64,000 bases of DNA. Source: Parabacteroides sp. PH5-46 (GTDB taxonomy: Bacteria; Bacteroidota; Bacteroidia; Bacteroidales; Tannerellaceae). The notes below the pieces were generated by a model, which was given only the letters and a program-made list of their open reading frames with translations, was not told the DNA's origin and did not search any database. Where the stretch lies: NCBI RefSeq assembly GCF_029892785.1, contig NZ_JARXXA010000001.1:310001-374000 (forward strand), written 5' to 3'. The position numbers were made by a program, and so were the translations under genes. This document shows, in pieces, positions 50,112 through 57,821 of this stretch; position 1 is the first letter of the stretch, and each line of letters begins with the position of its first letter.

Positions 50112-50162
50112 GTAAGTGGTAGGTGGTAAGGGAAATATATCTTCATACCACCTACCACTTAC
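50112..50162. terminator. Perfect 17-bp hairpin, dispersed repeat copy
   Basis: GTAAGTGGTAGGTGGTA (50112-50128) pairs perfectly with TACCACCTACCACTTAC (50146-50162) across 17 bases. It follows the stop of the serine hydrolase gene (50178) on the minus strand and probably terminates it. Its reverse complement resembles 38771-38824 (TACGTTGTAAG...TAGGTGGTATG). Confidence 0.75.
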
Positions 50163-50177
50163 AACGTAGCACTTTTT

Positions 50178-51425
50178 TTATTCCAGCACCTGATACACCG
50201 TATTGAGGAATTTTTCCCACACCAGAGTATCGGGTATACGATTGGTATAGAGGAGGATGATCATGTCTTCTTTGTGGTCGATGATGTAGTCGGTATTGGC
50301 CATGCCACCCCAAGACAGGGAACCTTCAGACACCATGGGAGATGCGTTGGGGAGTATGTCCCAGTCTGCTTTTCCTCCGGGGTATATCTGGAAGCCTATG
50401 CCGAAATTGAAGTCCGCATCCGCATTGCTGGGGTGTGGGATCTGGTTTTTGGCCATGATTTCAATTGTGCGGCGGCCCAGTATCCGTTTGCCGTTGAATG
50501 TTCCGTAGTTTAGTATCATCTGGCAGAAACGGGCATAGCCTTCGATAGTGCCGTTCAGGCCGGTTCCGGCGTTTGCATAGCGACGATCTTTGCCAAAGGG
50601 ATTCCGTCCGCTCCACATCTCTACAGGCTCTATTTTGCCGTCTTTTTCACGGTAAATGGTCACAAACCTGTCGGCATACAATTGATCGTAATAATAGGCC
50701 ATATCTTTGATTCCCAGCGGATCAAAAATCACCTCTTTTACATATTCCTGAAGTGTTTTACCGGAGAAATACTCTACCAGGTATCCGCATACATCGGAGG
50801 CGGGATGGTAGTTCCAGCCTGTTCCCGGGTCAAAAGCCAGCGGACATTTCACTAGTTCTTTTACGAAAGCGCCCAGCGTTTCAAAGCCTTCTACCTGTGC
50901 TCCGGGTGCCCGGCGGGGACCCACAATACCGGAAGTATGGCTCAGCAAGTGGCGGATCAGTACAGGCGAGGCAGCTTTCCGCGTCTTGGGGTTTTCACTG
51001 TTCCGCTCCTCCCCTTCTTCTATCACCTGATCGGTCATTTCCGGGATGTATTTGGACACCGGATCGTCCAACTGGAATTTCCCCTGCTCAAACAAGGTCA
51101 TCAGGGCTACGGTAGCAATCGCTTTCGTTTGCGAATACATCCTGAAGATATCGTCTTTTTGCAAGGGTATCTTCTTCTCTACATTTCTCCATCCGAACGT
51201 TTTGTTGTGGATTACCTGCCCGTCTTTCGCCACAAAGGTAAGCGCGTGTGGGATAATCCCCTGGTCTACATATTCCTGCAATAGCTTATCGATCCGGTCT
51301 AAGCGCGAAGCGTCTACTTTGAGTGCCTTATAGTCAGGCTGATAATTGAATGATTGCTGTCCCTGAACAGACATCGCGAATGATACTGCAATCAGTATCA
51401 AGCCAATAAAAGATAGCTTTTTCAT
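50178..51425 (-). CDS. Secreted serine hydrolase, class C beta-lactamase fold
   Basis: The 415-residue product has a signal peptide (MKKLSFIGLILIAVSFAMSVQG). It shows the SxxK motif Ser98-Gln-Thr-Lys101 (FRMYSQTKAIATVA), a Tyr in WNYHPASDVCGYLVEY at the YxN position, and LLSHTSGI. These mark the beta-lactamase/EstB-like serine hydrolases, which include esterases, peptidases and transacylases; true beta-lactamase activity is not implied. It has its own -7 box (51463-51470) and ends at a perfect hairpin. It is divergent from the DUF6599 gene across a palindrome array. Confidence 0.87.
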   Translation of the reverse strand: MKKLSFIGLILIAVSFAMSVQGQQSFNYQPDYKALKVDASRLDRIDKLLQEYVDQGIIPHALTFVAKDGQVIHNKTFGWRNVEKKIPLQKDDIFRMYSQTKAIATVALMTLFEQGKFQLDDPVSKYIPEMTDQVIEEGEERNSENPKTRKAASPVLIRHLLSHTSGIVGPRRAPGAQVEGFETLGAFVKELVKCPLAFDPGTGWNYHPASDVCGYLVEYFSGKTLQEYVKEVIFDPLGIKDMAYYYDQLYADRFVTIYREKDGKIEPVEMWSGRNPFGKDRRYANAGTGLNGTIEGYARFCQMILNYGTFNGKRILGRRTIEIMAKNQIPHPSNADADFNFGIGFQIYPGGKADWDILPNASPMVSEGSLSWGGMANTDYIIDHKEDMIILLYTNRIPDTLVWEKFLNTVYQVLE

Positions 51426-51462
51426 ATAAAAACGTATTTGTTAATAGATTCATTAATAGTAG

Positions 51463-51470
51463 CAAATATA
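51463..51470 (-). promoter_or_regulatory. Putative -7 box of the serine hydrolase gene
   Basis: The minus strand reads TATATTTG, a match to TAnnTTTG, 37 bases upstream of the ATG at 51425. The palindrome array at 51496-51579 begins 25 bases further upstream. Confidence 0.5.
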
Positions 51471-51495
51471 CACAAAAAAATAATTCAGAGAAATC

Positions 51496-51579
51496 GTCCC
51501 ACAACTGTAGAACATATGTTCTACAATTGTTGAATTCGTGTTCTACAGTTGTTGAATACATGTTCAACAGTTGTGGGAC
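51496..51579. repeat. Nested palindrome array in a divergent promoter region
   Basis: Outer arms GTCCCACAACTGT (51496-51508) and ACAGTTGTGGGAC (51567-51579) pair perfectly, and with one mismatch the pairing extends to 20 bp. Inside are the perfect 18-base palindrome GTAGAACATATGTTCTAC and further copies of the word ACAACTGTWGAACA in alternating orientation. The array lies exactly between the two divergent -7 boxes (51463-51470 minus, 51597-51604 plus). Confidence 0.85.
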
Positions 51580-51596
51580 ATATAAGAAAATATTTT

Positions 51597-51604
51597 TACA
51601 TTTG
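51597..51604 (+). promoter_or_regulatory. Putative -7 box of the DUF6599 gene
   Basis: TACATTTG fits TAnnTTTG and lies 17 bases before the ATG at 51622. A TTGTG in the right arm of the palindrome array is about 23 bases upstream and could serve as the -33 element. Confidence 0.55.
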
Positions 51605-51621
51605 TGCAAACCAATTATTGT

Positions 51622-52491
51622 ATGCAAATGAGTTCTTGTAAGTATTTGGCAATTAGTTTGTTTATGTTGGCTTCCGGACTTGTGTATGCACAAACACCGG
51701 TAGCCTTGAAGGCTTGTTTGCCGGAAGTACCCGGTTGGACGATAGCCAATGAAGCAGAAATCTTTAGTCCTGACAATTTGTTTGACCGTATCAACGGGGC
51801 TGCCCCCTTGTTTATCGAGAATAATTTCCGGGAGATGACATCTCTGGAGTATAAAAAAGGAGACGATTACATCACCATCCAGGCATACCGGCATGCTACG
51901 CCTGCTGATGCTTTCGGGATGTACTCGGCCGAGCGCTCGTCTGACCTGACGTATCTACCCATCGGAGGAGAAGCGCAGGGCGACGATAAAAACCTCTACT
52001 TCTTTGCCGGCTCTGTCTACGTAAAGATGTGGACCAGTAGCGATGCAGCCACAGAAGCGCTCCGGCAGGTTGGCAGCGCCCTTGCCCAATGCATAGATCC
52101 GCAGGCAGACTATCCTTCGCTGCTCAAGCTATTTCCGGCGGAAGGAAAACAGCCTTATACCGAATCCTATATCACAGCCAGTTACATAGGGCACGAATTT
52201 CTGAAGTCGGCATATGTAGCGACCTATAAAAATCCGGCAGACCAGCCGTTTCAGCTCTTTCTGATAGATGCTCAGTCAAACGAAGGAGCCGAAGAAATAC
52301 TGAAAGCCTATTTCACCTTTACCAAGCAGCCACTGGATTACCAGGAAGGTACACTGCTGATCAAAGACCGGTATAACGGAGATATCCCGGCTTTGTGGAA
52401 AGGGCAATACATCATCGGTGTATTCAATGAAAACGGGGATACTATCGAGGGAGCCGACAGCTTCATCAATCAATTGGCGAAAAGCCTTTAA
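51622..52491 (+). CDS. DUF6599-family exported protein
   Basis: The 289-residue product has a signal peptide (KYLAISLFMLASGLVYAQ). The mature protein matches the DUF6599 type as I remember it: GWTIANEAEIFSPDNLFDRINGAA, then EYKKGDDYITIQAYRHATPADAFGMYS and YFFAGSVYVKMW. Function unknown. Starts at 51622 and 51628 are both possible (ATG CAA ATG); an upstream GTG at 51604 overlaps the -7 box and is rejected. The aldo/keto reductase gene follows after 23 bases, so the two are probably co-transcribed and may function together. Confidence 0.75.
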   Translation: MQMSSCKYLAISLFMLASGLVYAQTPVALKACLPEVPGWTIANEAEIFSPDNLFDRINGAAPLFIENNFREMTSLEYKKGDDYITIQAYRHATPADAFGMYSAERSSDLTYLPIGGEAQGDDKNLYFFAGSVYVKMWTSSDAATEALRQVGSALAQCIDPQADYPSLLKLFPAEGKQPYTESYITASYIGHEFLKSAYVATYKNPADQPFQLFLIDAQSNEGAEEILKAYFTFTKQPLDYQEGTLLIKDRYNGDIPALWKGQYIIGVFNENGDTIEGADSFINQLAKSL

Positions 52492-52514
52492 ACCAAGTAA
52501 ATTAAATTGTAATC

Positions 52515-53708
52515 ATGAAAAACAAAAGCGTAAACAGAAGAGATTTCCTGCGGCTTTCCGCTACAGCCGGAGCGGGCGCCTTTATACTACCCAATACGGC
52601 AGCAGCAGCGATACAAAAAACAACAGCTACTACGAATAGTACCTCCGGATTCCCCGTTCGTACCTTAGGCAGAACCGGCATTCAGGTTCCTATTATCAGC
52701 ATGGGTGTTATGCGGGCTGATAATCCGAATGTTGTAAGGGCAGCCTATAATTCGGGTATCACTTTCTTTGACACAGCACACGGATACCAGAATGGGCGTA
52801 ACGAAGAAATGCTGGGCAACTTCTTCAAAGGCAAGCCCCGCGACTCTTTCAGAATCGCTACAAAGGTTAAGTTCGACCAACCTTTGAAAGATAATTTTGA
52901 AACAGAATTTGCAGATATGTTCGATATCAGCCTGAAACGCCTGCAAATGGACTACGTAGATATCCTCTATGCACATGATATGAAAAGTCCTGAAATAGTG
53001 AAGGATGGGAGAGTAATTGAAGCCTTGAAAAAGTTAAAGGCGGAAGGTAAAATACGCCATGCCGGCTTTTCTATGCACAACAATAATGCGGCACAGATAG
53101 ATGCTGCTATTGAAGCAGGAATATACGATGTAATCTTGCTGAGCTACAACTTTAAGTTGGAAAAGCTAAAGGAACTGGACGAAGCAATCGCTCGCGGAGC
53201 CGAGGCCGGAATAGGCTTTGTAGCCATGAAGACCATGACCGGAGGTTCTGAGGATGCCGAAGGAAAAACGCAAATAAACGGCCAAGCCTGCCTGAGATGG
53301 GTCTGGAGCAACGAACATATCGCAACAGCTATTCCCGGATTTACCAGTTTTGACTTGCTGGAAGATTGCCTGGCTGCAGCGCAAAACCCGCAATTAACGC
53401 CCAACGACAAAGAGTATCTGGCGCAGTTATGCGGACAGGAGTTATTATACTGCCAGCAATGCGGCAAATGTCAGGATCAATGTCCGGAAAACCTGCCCAT
53501 CCCTGATATCATGCGTGCCTATATGTATGCTTACGGGTATAAGAATGCCGGCCTGTCCAAAGAAACACTGGCGGAATTAAACCTGGCGAAGGATGTCTGC
53601 AAAAAGTGCGATACCTGCAAGGTAAACTGTATATCAGGTTTTGACGTAGCCGGCAAAATAGCAGCCATTACCCCTGTTATGCAGGTCTCTGATGTGTTCC
53701 TGAGCTAA
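52515..53708 (+). CDS. Tat-exported aldo/keto reductase with C-terminal ferredoxin domain
   Basis: The 397-residue protein begins with a twin-arginine signal (NRRDFLRLSATAGAGAFIL). Residues about 50-310 form an aldo/keto reductase barrel with FFDTAHGYQNGRNEEM (Asp and Tyr of the tetrad), the Lys in IATKVKF and the His in DILYAHDM. The C-terminal 80 residues hold two cysteine clusters, CQQCGKCQDQC and CKKCDTCKVNC, arranged like a double [4Fe-4S] ferredoxin domain. The combination points to electron transfer with a folded, cofactor-loaded protein moved to the periplasm. Substrate unknown. It sits 23 bases after the DUF6599 gene. Confidence 0.88.
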   Translation: MKNKSVNRRDFLRLSATAGAGAFILPNTAAAAIQKTTATTNSTSGFPVRTLGRTGIQVPIISMGVMRADNPNVVRAAYNSGITFFDTAHGYQNGRNEEMLGNFFKGKPRDSFRIATKVKFDQPLKDNFETEFADMFDISLKRLQMDYVDILYAHDMKSPEIVKDGRVIEALKKLKAEGKIRHAGFSMHNNNAAQIDAAIEAGIYDVILLSYNFKLEKLKELDEAIARGAEAGIGFVAMKTMTGGSEDAEGKTQINGQACLRWVWSNEHIATAIPGFTSFDLLEDCLAAAQNPQLTPNDKEYLAQLCGQELLYCQQCGKCQDQCPENLPIPDIMRAYMYAYGYKNAGLSKETLAELNLAKDVCKKCDTCKVNCISGFDVAGKIAAITPVMQVSDVFLS

Positions 53709-53715
53709 GGTGGGC

Positions 53716-56172
53716 TTATTCTACCTGTATTTTCTTTACGGCATGAACGATTTTACCGTCAGCAGTTATCCCTTCCAGGATCATTGAGTAGGTGGTGGAA
53801 AAGTCGGACGAGTAAAAGTCAAATGAGGCTTTGCCGTCTTCATCGGTAACTATATCCGGCTTCCAGAAGATGGTGGTCCGGTAATCGGGGCCGGAGGTGT
53901 ATCTCAGTTTCGGTGTGTCGTATTTGGGCGAATAAAACTCAGCCGGCTGCTGGTATCCCAAGGGAGATAAGACAAGCTTGTTTAACTCTTGCGAGTCGAG
54001 GATACCACTCCCTCCCCTGCGGGTTGTTATGGCAATGGCACCATGGGCTCCCCTTACTCCGAATATGCTGGCACTAGGTCCTTTATATACATCAATACGT
54101 TCAATGTCAGAACTATTTACCGCCTCTAAGGGAGAATCATAGGGCGAATACAATACATCCGGCCATTCCATAGGTATACCATCTATCAATACGAGCGGAT
54201 TATCTTTACTACCTCTGATATGGATATAGCCATTGCCAGACACCCGTACTCCCGGTATATTCTGCACTAAATGCATAACCAATGACGCATGCCTTTTTTC
54301 TATTGTCTCCAGGTCTATTGAAATATCCGAACCTTGTGAATACCAGGGCAATTGAACTTTTTGTTTTTCTATTTTCCGTGCTACAACCTCTACATTGGCA
54401 AGATGAACCACCCGCATATCTTCATCGTATTTAGCCCGTTGCTCTGCTTTCTCCAGGAAGGGATTGCTGGTAGAATCAGCCTTTAGCTGTTCTGTTAAAA
54501 CCGGCAAGGGTTTGACGAGAAGGTTCGATAAGGCGGGGAATATATGTTCGTTCAGCACTAGTTCAACGCGTGGGCTACCTTTCTTCCCCAACGATTGGAC
54601 AAAGTAGGTGGTACTGTCCGGAATTTCCATAGAAGCGAAAGAGAATAGCCCGTTTTCATCGGTTTGAGCCAATCCGAACTCTCCACTTGAGGTGATAACA
54701 GATACCTCACTGTTGGGTACAGGTTTTGCACGGAACAGGCTCTTTACGCTCCCGGACAGGATATCTCCTTCTTCAAAGGGAATTTCCGGCTGGTTTATAG
54801 TGCCTTTCAGCACTTCCGGAATGTTATACCGTTTCCAGCCGTGTACCATCATCAGGTAGTCTAGTTCAAGGTTCCTTTTATCCGTATCTTCTTCAAAATA
54901 ATATCCTGGCGACTCGATATACCCCTTCAGTTCGGAAGTCAGCAACAAAGAGGTTAAAATGGATTCGTACGGGTCTATGGTGATGTCTTTATCGTCGGTT
55001 ACGGAAACAGATATATTCCCCAGCAGGGAAAGGTCGTCCTGATCCGACACTCTGATGGTTGATGTGATCTGCTCGCGTGTCTGGTAGCTGGTTTTGTCTG
55101 TCTGAATATCCAGTTTTGCCGTTTCCATTTGTACGTTTTTGGAGAAGACCAACCGCTCGCTCAGGGGATTCATCTGATCATCAAACAAGATAGCCTGTAT
55201 CACGCCCGGAGGTAATTGCTCCTGCGTAAAGGATATATAAGATTTGTGCTTATCCCAAGCTCCGAAATACAGCACAACACCTCTGGACTGAACCAACAGG
55301 TAAGTAGGTAAATCCAACTGCATATCAAACGATTGTTGCTTGCTGATAAAGAGCCTGTCATTCCTCCAGTAAGTCAGTAGAGAACGGGCGCCGCTTTTTG
55401 CTTCCGGCAATTCTATGCGTTTGGAGAGGCCTTTATCGTTCACGCAATTCAGGTAGTATTTTCCTCCGCTTGCAGGTATAAAAGAAAAGACGCCTACCCC
55501 TGCGTGATGGCTTTTTATCAATGCCATCATGTCTCCTGCTTCGTTTACCACTTCGCCGGTGATGTATTCGGAATAGCCGTTCCGGTTCATTGCCTTGAAG
55601 GCTACTTTACAGAGCGTTCCGGCCAGCAGATTACCCCCTTCCGGGAAGAAGGACACATCATAATCATCCTTTAGGCGGGATGCCTTTTTCTTCTTTGCTT
55701 TCCGCTCTTGTTCCGTATCTGCCGACAGGCTTCCGATGTATATCTTCTTTCTGTAAAAGTACTCCGAACCCAGGTTTTCCATATAGCGGGTATAGGCGCG
55801 AAGGGTATATTCTCCTTCCGGTACGATGTCTGAGAGGAAGATATGTCCGTGATACATACCGTCTTGCGGACGTATCTTTACTCTGCTTATCAATGTATCT
55901 GCCGGGCTGATCAGTTCTACATATACATAGCGGCTTTTGGTAGGTGAAAGGTGCGATAAAGCGTCTACCGGATAGGCTTTAAACCAGATATTCTCTCCCG
56001 GTACATAGTGGTTACGGTCTACGTGCAGATGCAGTTTCTCTTGTGGATAATTTGCTAATTGGCTGGCTATCTGATTTTGCACATCAACATCCGAAACAAG
56101 AGTGTTTTTTGTTTGTCCAAGGCTAGCCTGCCACATAGCCAGCAGTAGTATAGAGATAACAAGTGGTTTCAT
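53716..56172 (-). CDS. TonB-plug protein with macroglobulin-like N-terminus and no barrel
   Basis: The 818-residue product has a signal peptide (MKPLVISILLLAMWQASLGQ). Residues about 45-150 resemble an MG2/macroglobulin-like domain (LHLHVDRNHYVPGENIWFKAY, YTLRAYTRYMENLG). Several beta-domains follow, including a carboxypeptidase-regulatory-like one (SGSVKSLFRAKPVPNSEVSV). Residues about 650-740 form a TonB-receptor plug (GYIHIRGSKDNPLVLIDGIP, IERIDVYKGPSASIFGVRGA). Only about 75 residues remain after it, too few for a 22-strand barrel. Such proteins are known in Bacteroidetes but their role is unclear; partnership with a separate barrel is a guess. It converges with the reductase gene. Confidence 0.8.
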   Translation of the reverse strand: MKPLVISILLLAMWQASLGQTKNTLVSDVDVQNQIASQLANYPQEKLHLHVDRNHYVPGENIWFKAYPVDALSHLSPTKSRYVYVELISPADTLISRVKIRPQDGMYHGHIFLSDIVPEGEYTLRAYTRYMENLGSEYFYRKKIYIGSLSADTEQERKAKKKKASRLKDDYDVSFFPEGGNLLAGTLCKVAFKAMNRNGYSEYITGEVVNEAGDMMALIKSHHAGVGVFSFIPASGGKYYLNCVNDKGLSKRIELPEAKSGARSLLTYWRNDRLFISKQQSFDMQLDLPTYLLVQSRGVVLYFGAWDKHKSYISFTQEQLPPGVIQAILFDDQMNPLSERLVFSKNVQMETAKLDIQTDKTSYQTREQITSTIRVSDQDDLSLLGNISVSVTDDKDITIDPYESILTSLLLTSELKGYIESPGYYFEEDTDKRNLELDYLMMVHGWKRYNIPEVLKGTINQPEIPFEEGDILSGSVKSLFRAKPVPNSEVSVITSSGEFGLAQTDENGLFSFASMEIPDSTTYFVQSLGKKGSPRVELVLNEHIFPALSNLLVKPLPVLTEQLKADSTSNPFLEKAEQRAKYDEDMRVVHLANVEVVARKIEKQKVQLPWYSQGSDISIDLETIEKRHASLVMHLVQNIPGVRVSGNGYIHIRGSKDNPLVLIDGIPMEWPDVLYSPYDSPLEAVNSSDIERIDVYKGPSASIFGVRGAHGAIAITTRRGGSGILDSQELNKLVLSPLGYQQPAEFYSPKYDTPKLRYTSGPDYRTTIFWKPDIVTDEDGKASFDFYSSDFSTTYSMILEGITADGKIVHAVKKIQVE

Positions 56173-56285
56173 GGTAGATCATATTTATTTAAAAACGAGA
56201 GCAACAGACTCAAGAGAAACCCAATGGCAATATATTGAAAAAGTTTTATATTTGTTCTGATATCTATGAAAAAAACAAGGAGATT

Positions 56286-56364
56286 ATGACTACAATTGCT
56301 TTTTTTCTGCGTCCTTCGGCGAGGGGTGCAGCTTTTCCAGGGCGTTGAACTGGTATGTATCCAT
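56286..56364. other. Intergenic stretch with two short unproven reading frames
   Basis: This is part of the 416-base spacer 56173-56588. On the plus strand, ATG 56286 opens a 20-codon frame (MTTIAFFLRPSARGAAFPGR) downstream of a -7-like TATATTTG (56247-56254). On the minus strand, ATG 56364 opens a 24-codon frame with MDTYQFNALEKLHPSPKDAE and an A+T-rich -7-like sequence behind it. The region is more G+C-rich than its surroundings. The plus-strand peptide faintly recalls the start of tyrosine recombinases. Neither frame is convincing as a gene. The rest of the spacer holds only the array at 56472-56563. Confidence 0.25.
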
Positions 56365-56471
56365 GAGCAGAAAAGATACAATTAACAGCTTTAAAGATAA
56401 GTAAAAAATATAACAGGACAAAGCATAGCGTGTAACTATTCTCTATTATATATCAAACGATTAAAGTGAGT

Positions 56472-56563
56472 AAAAAAACGCATGCGTACTTTTTAAAAAT
56501 CGCATGCATGCGTTTTTTGAAAAGCTGCCGTGCGATTTGAAAAAAGTACGCATGCGATTTTTA
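56472..56563. repeat. GCATGC palindrome array downstream of the lacI-type gene
   Basis: CGCATGCGTACTTTTT on the left is mirrored by AAAAAAGTACGCATGCG on the right. Between them is AAATCGCATGCATGCGTTTT, itself nearly palindromic, and a GTGCGATTT piece. On the minus-strand transcript of the regulator gene these form long stems with U-runs and may act as a terminator. The 3' half (AAAGTACGCATG and ATTTTTAG) has a degenerate relative at 37714-37736. Confidence 0.75.
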
Positions 56564-56588
56564 GCTTATATTACTTCGTGTAAAATGA

Positions 56589-57602
56589 CTAGCGGGTGGT
56601 CTTGCGGACAACCAGATTAGTTTTGATTATTTTGTTGTTTAGTTGTGTGTCGTTTGTTCCTGATTGTATGCGGTTTAGCAGTAGCTTCATAGCGCTTGCT
56701 CCCAACTCGTAGCAATGTTGGTCTACCGAGGTAAGAGGGGGATCGCATATTTCTGTCAGCGAGCTGTTGGTGAAACCACAAACCGACACATCATCGGGTA
56801 TCTTTAATCCCTTGGATTTTACTATATTCATGATGGCAATGGCGGTTTCATCGTTTACTGCAAAAAAGGCATCCGGCGGATTTGGGAGCGATAACAGCTC
56901 AGGAGTCACCGTAAGAGCTTCCTGATAATTATCACAAATCTTCATAATTGATTTGTCTACTTCCAAGCCGTTTTTCCTTAATGCATCTTCATATCCCATC
57001 CTCCGGTTGTTGGAAATAGGCAGGTTGGAGGGTGAACCAAAGAACGCAATCCGTTTACAACCAGTTGTTATCAGGTGTTCAACAGCCGTATAAGCTCCGG
57101 CATAATCGTCTACCACTACCCTGTCGGTCAGAATACCGGTACAGATACGATCAAAGAAAACCACCGGGATTTCATTGTCTATTAATTCCTGAAAATGATC
57201 ATATTGATGCGTTTTTTTGGATACGGAAACCAATACACCGCATACCCGGGCTTCCTGAAAAGTTTGTACACCTTTCACTTCTTTTTCATAATCTTCATTA
57301 CTTTGGCTAATGATTACCCGGTATCCTTCTTTTTCGGCTTCGTCTTCAATACCGGACAAAACAGTAGAGAAAAAATAGTGAACAATTTCGGGAATGATAA
57401 CTCCTATCATCTTGTTATTCTGAGTCCGCAAACTAGAAGCTAATACATTGGGTTTATATTTGTTTTTCTTGGCATAAGCAACGACTATATCCTTCGTTTC
57501 TTGGCTTATATCCGGATGATCAGACAAGGAACGCGACACAGTAGAGGCTGATATATTGAGAGCTTTTGCTATATCTTTAATTGTCAGTTGCCGCTTTTTC
57601 AT
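56589..57602 (-). CDS. LacI-family transcriptional regulator of the sus-like locus
   Basis: The 337-residue protein has the LacI helix-turn-helix (TIKDIAKALNISASTVSRSL, residues about 6-25) and hinge helix (PNVLASSLRTQ). A periplasmic-binding-protein-like sugar domain follows (MIGVIIPEIVHYFFSTVLSG, VPVVFFDRI, DAFFAVNDETAIAIMN, TSVDQHCYELGASAM). The ATG at 57602 opens the HTH directly; an upstream ATG at 57746 would include the promoter and operators. It is divergent from susC and most likely controls it, with an alpha-glucan sugar as ligand, in place of the SusR sensor of the classic locus. Confidence 0.92.
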   Translation of the reverse strand: MKKRQLTIKDIAKALNISASTVSRSLSDHPDISQETKDIVVAYAKKNKYKPNVLASSLRTQNNKMIGVIIPEIVHYFFSTVLSGIEDEAEKEGYRVIISQSNEDYEKEVKGVQTFQEARVCGVLVSVSKKTHQYDHFQELIDNEIPVVFFDRICTGILTDRVVVDDYAGAYTAVEHLITTGCKRIAFFGSPSNLPISNNRRMGYEDALRKNGLEVDKSIMKICDNYQEALTVTPELLSLPNPPDAFFAVNDETAIAIMNIVKSKGLKIPDDVSVCGFTNSSLTEICDPPLTSVDQHCYELGASAMKLLLNRIQSGTNDTQLNNKIIKTNLVVRKTTR

Positions 57603-57623
57603 CAGTTTTACATATATAATCCT

Positions 57624-57676
57624 CAAATATATTAATTCCATATCAGTTGTGCAAACGTTTGCGAGAACGTTTGCGC
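57624..57676. promoter_or_regulatory. lacI promoter with two LacI-type operators
   Basis: The minus-strand promoter has a -33 TTTG (57652-57655) and a -7 TATATTTG (57624-57631), 20 bases apart. The -33 lies inside a perfect 12-base palindrome GCAAACGTTTGC (57651-57662), a typical LacI/GalR operator with central CG. A second, imperfect operator around AACGTT (57661-57676, GCGAGAACGTTTGCGC) abuts it. The arrangement predicts autorepression and control of the divergent susC promoter. Confidence 0.75.
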
Positions 57677-57730
57677 AAATTTCCAAGGGTTTGTATAAAC
57701 ATTTTAACTCCTTTTTTGGTTCTTTAAATA

Positions 57731-57738
57731 TACCTTTG
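57731..57738 (+). promoter_or_regulatory. Putative -7 box of the susC operon
   Basis: TACCTTTG fits TAnnTTTG and lies 83 bases upstream of the susC ATG at 57822, about 55 bases downstream of the second LacI-type operator. The leader of about 80 bases shows no clear structure. Confidence 0.5.
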
Positions 57739-57821
57739 TCTAACATTGAATACTATTAACATTTCATTGCAGTGCTAACATTTACAAAAGCAATTAGTAT
57801 AAATCTTAAACAATCTAATGC

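Noticed and set aside
50178-51425. Beta-lactam resistance gene
   Set aside because: SxxK and the general fold are shared by esterases and peptidases; nothing specific for beta-lactam hydrolysis is visible.
51496-51579. CRISPR array
   Set aside because: The repeated words alternate in orientation, have no uniform spacers, and no cas genes are in the window.
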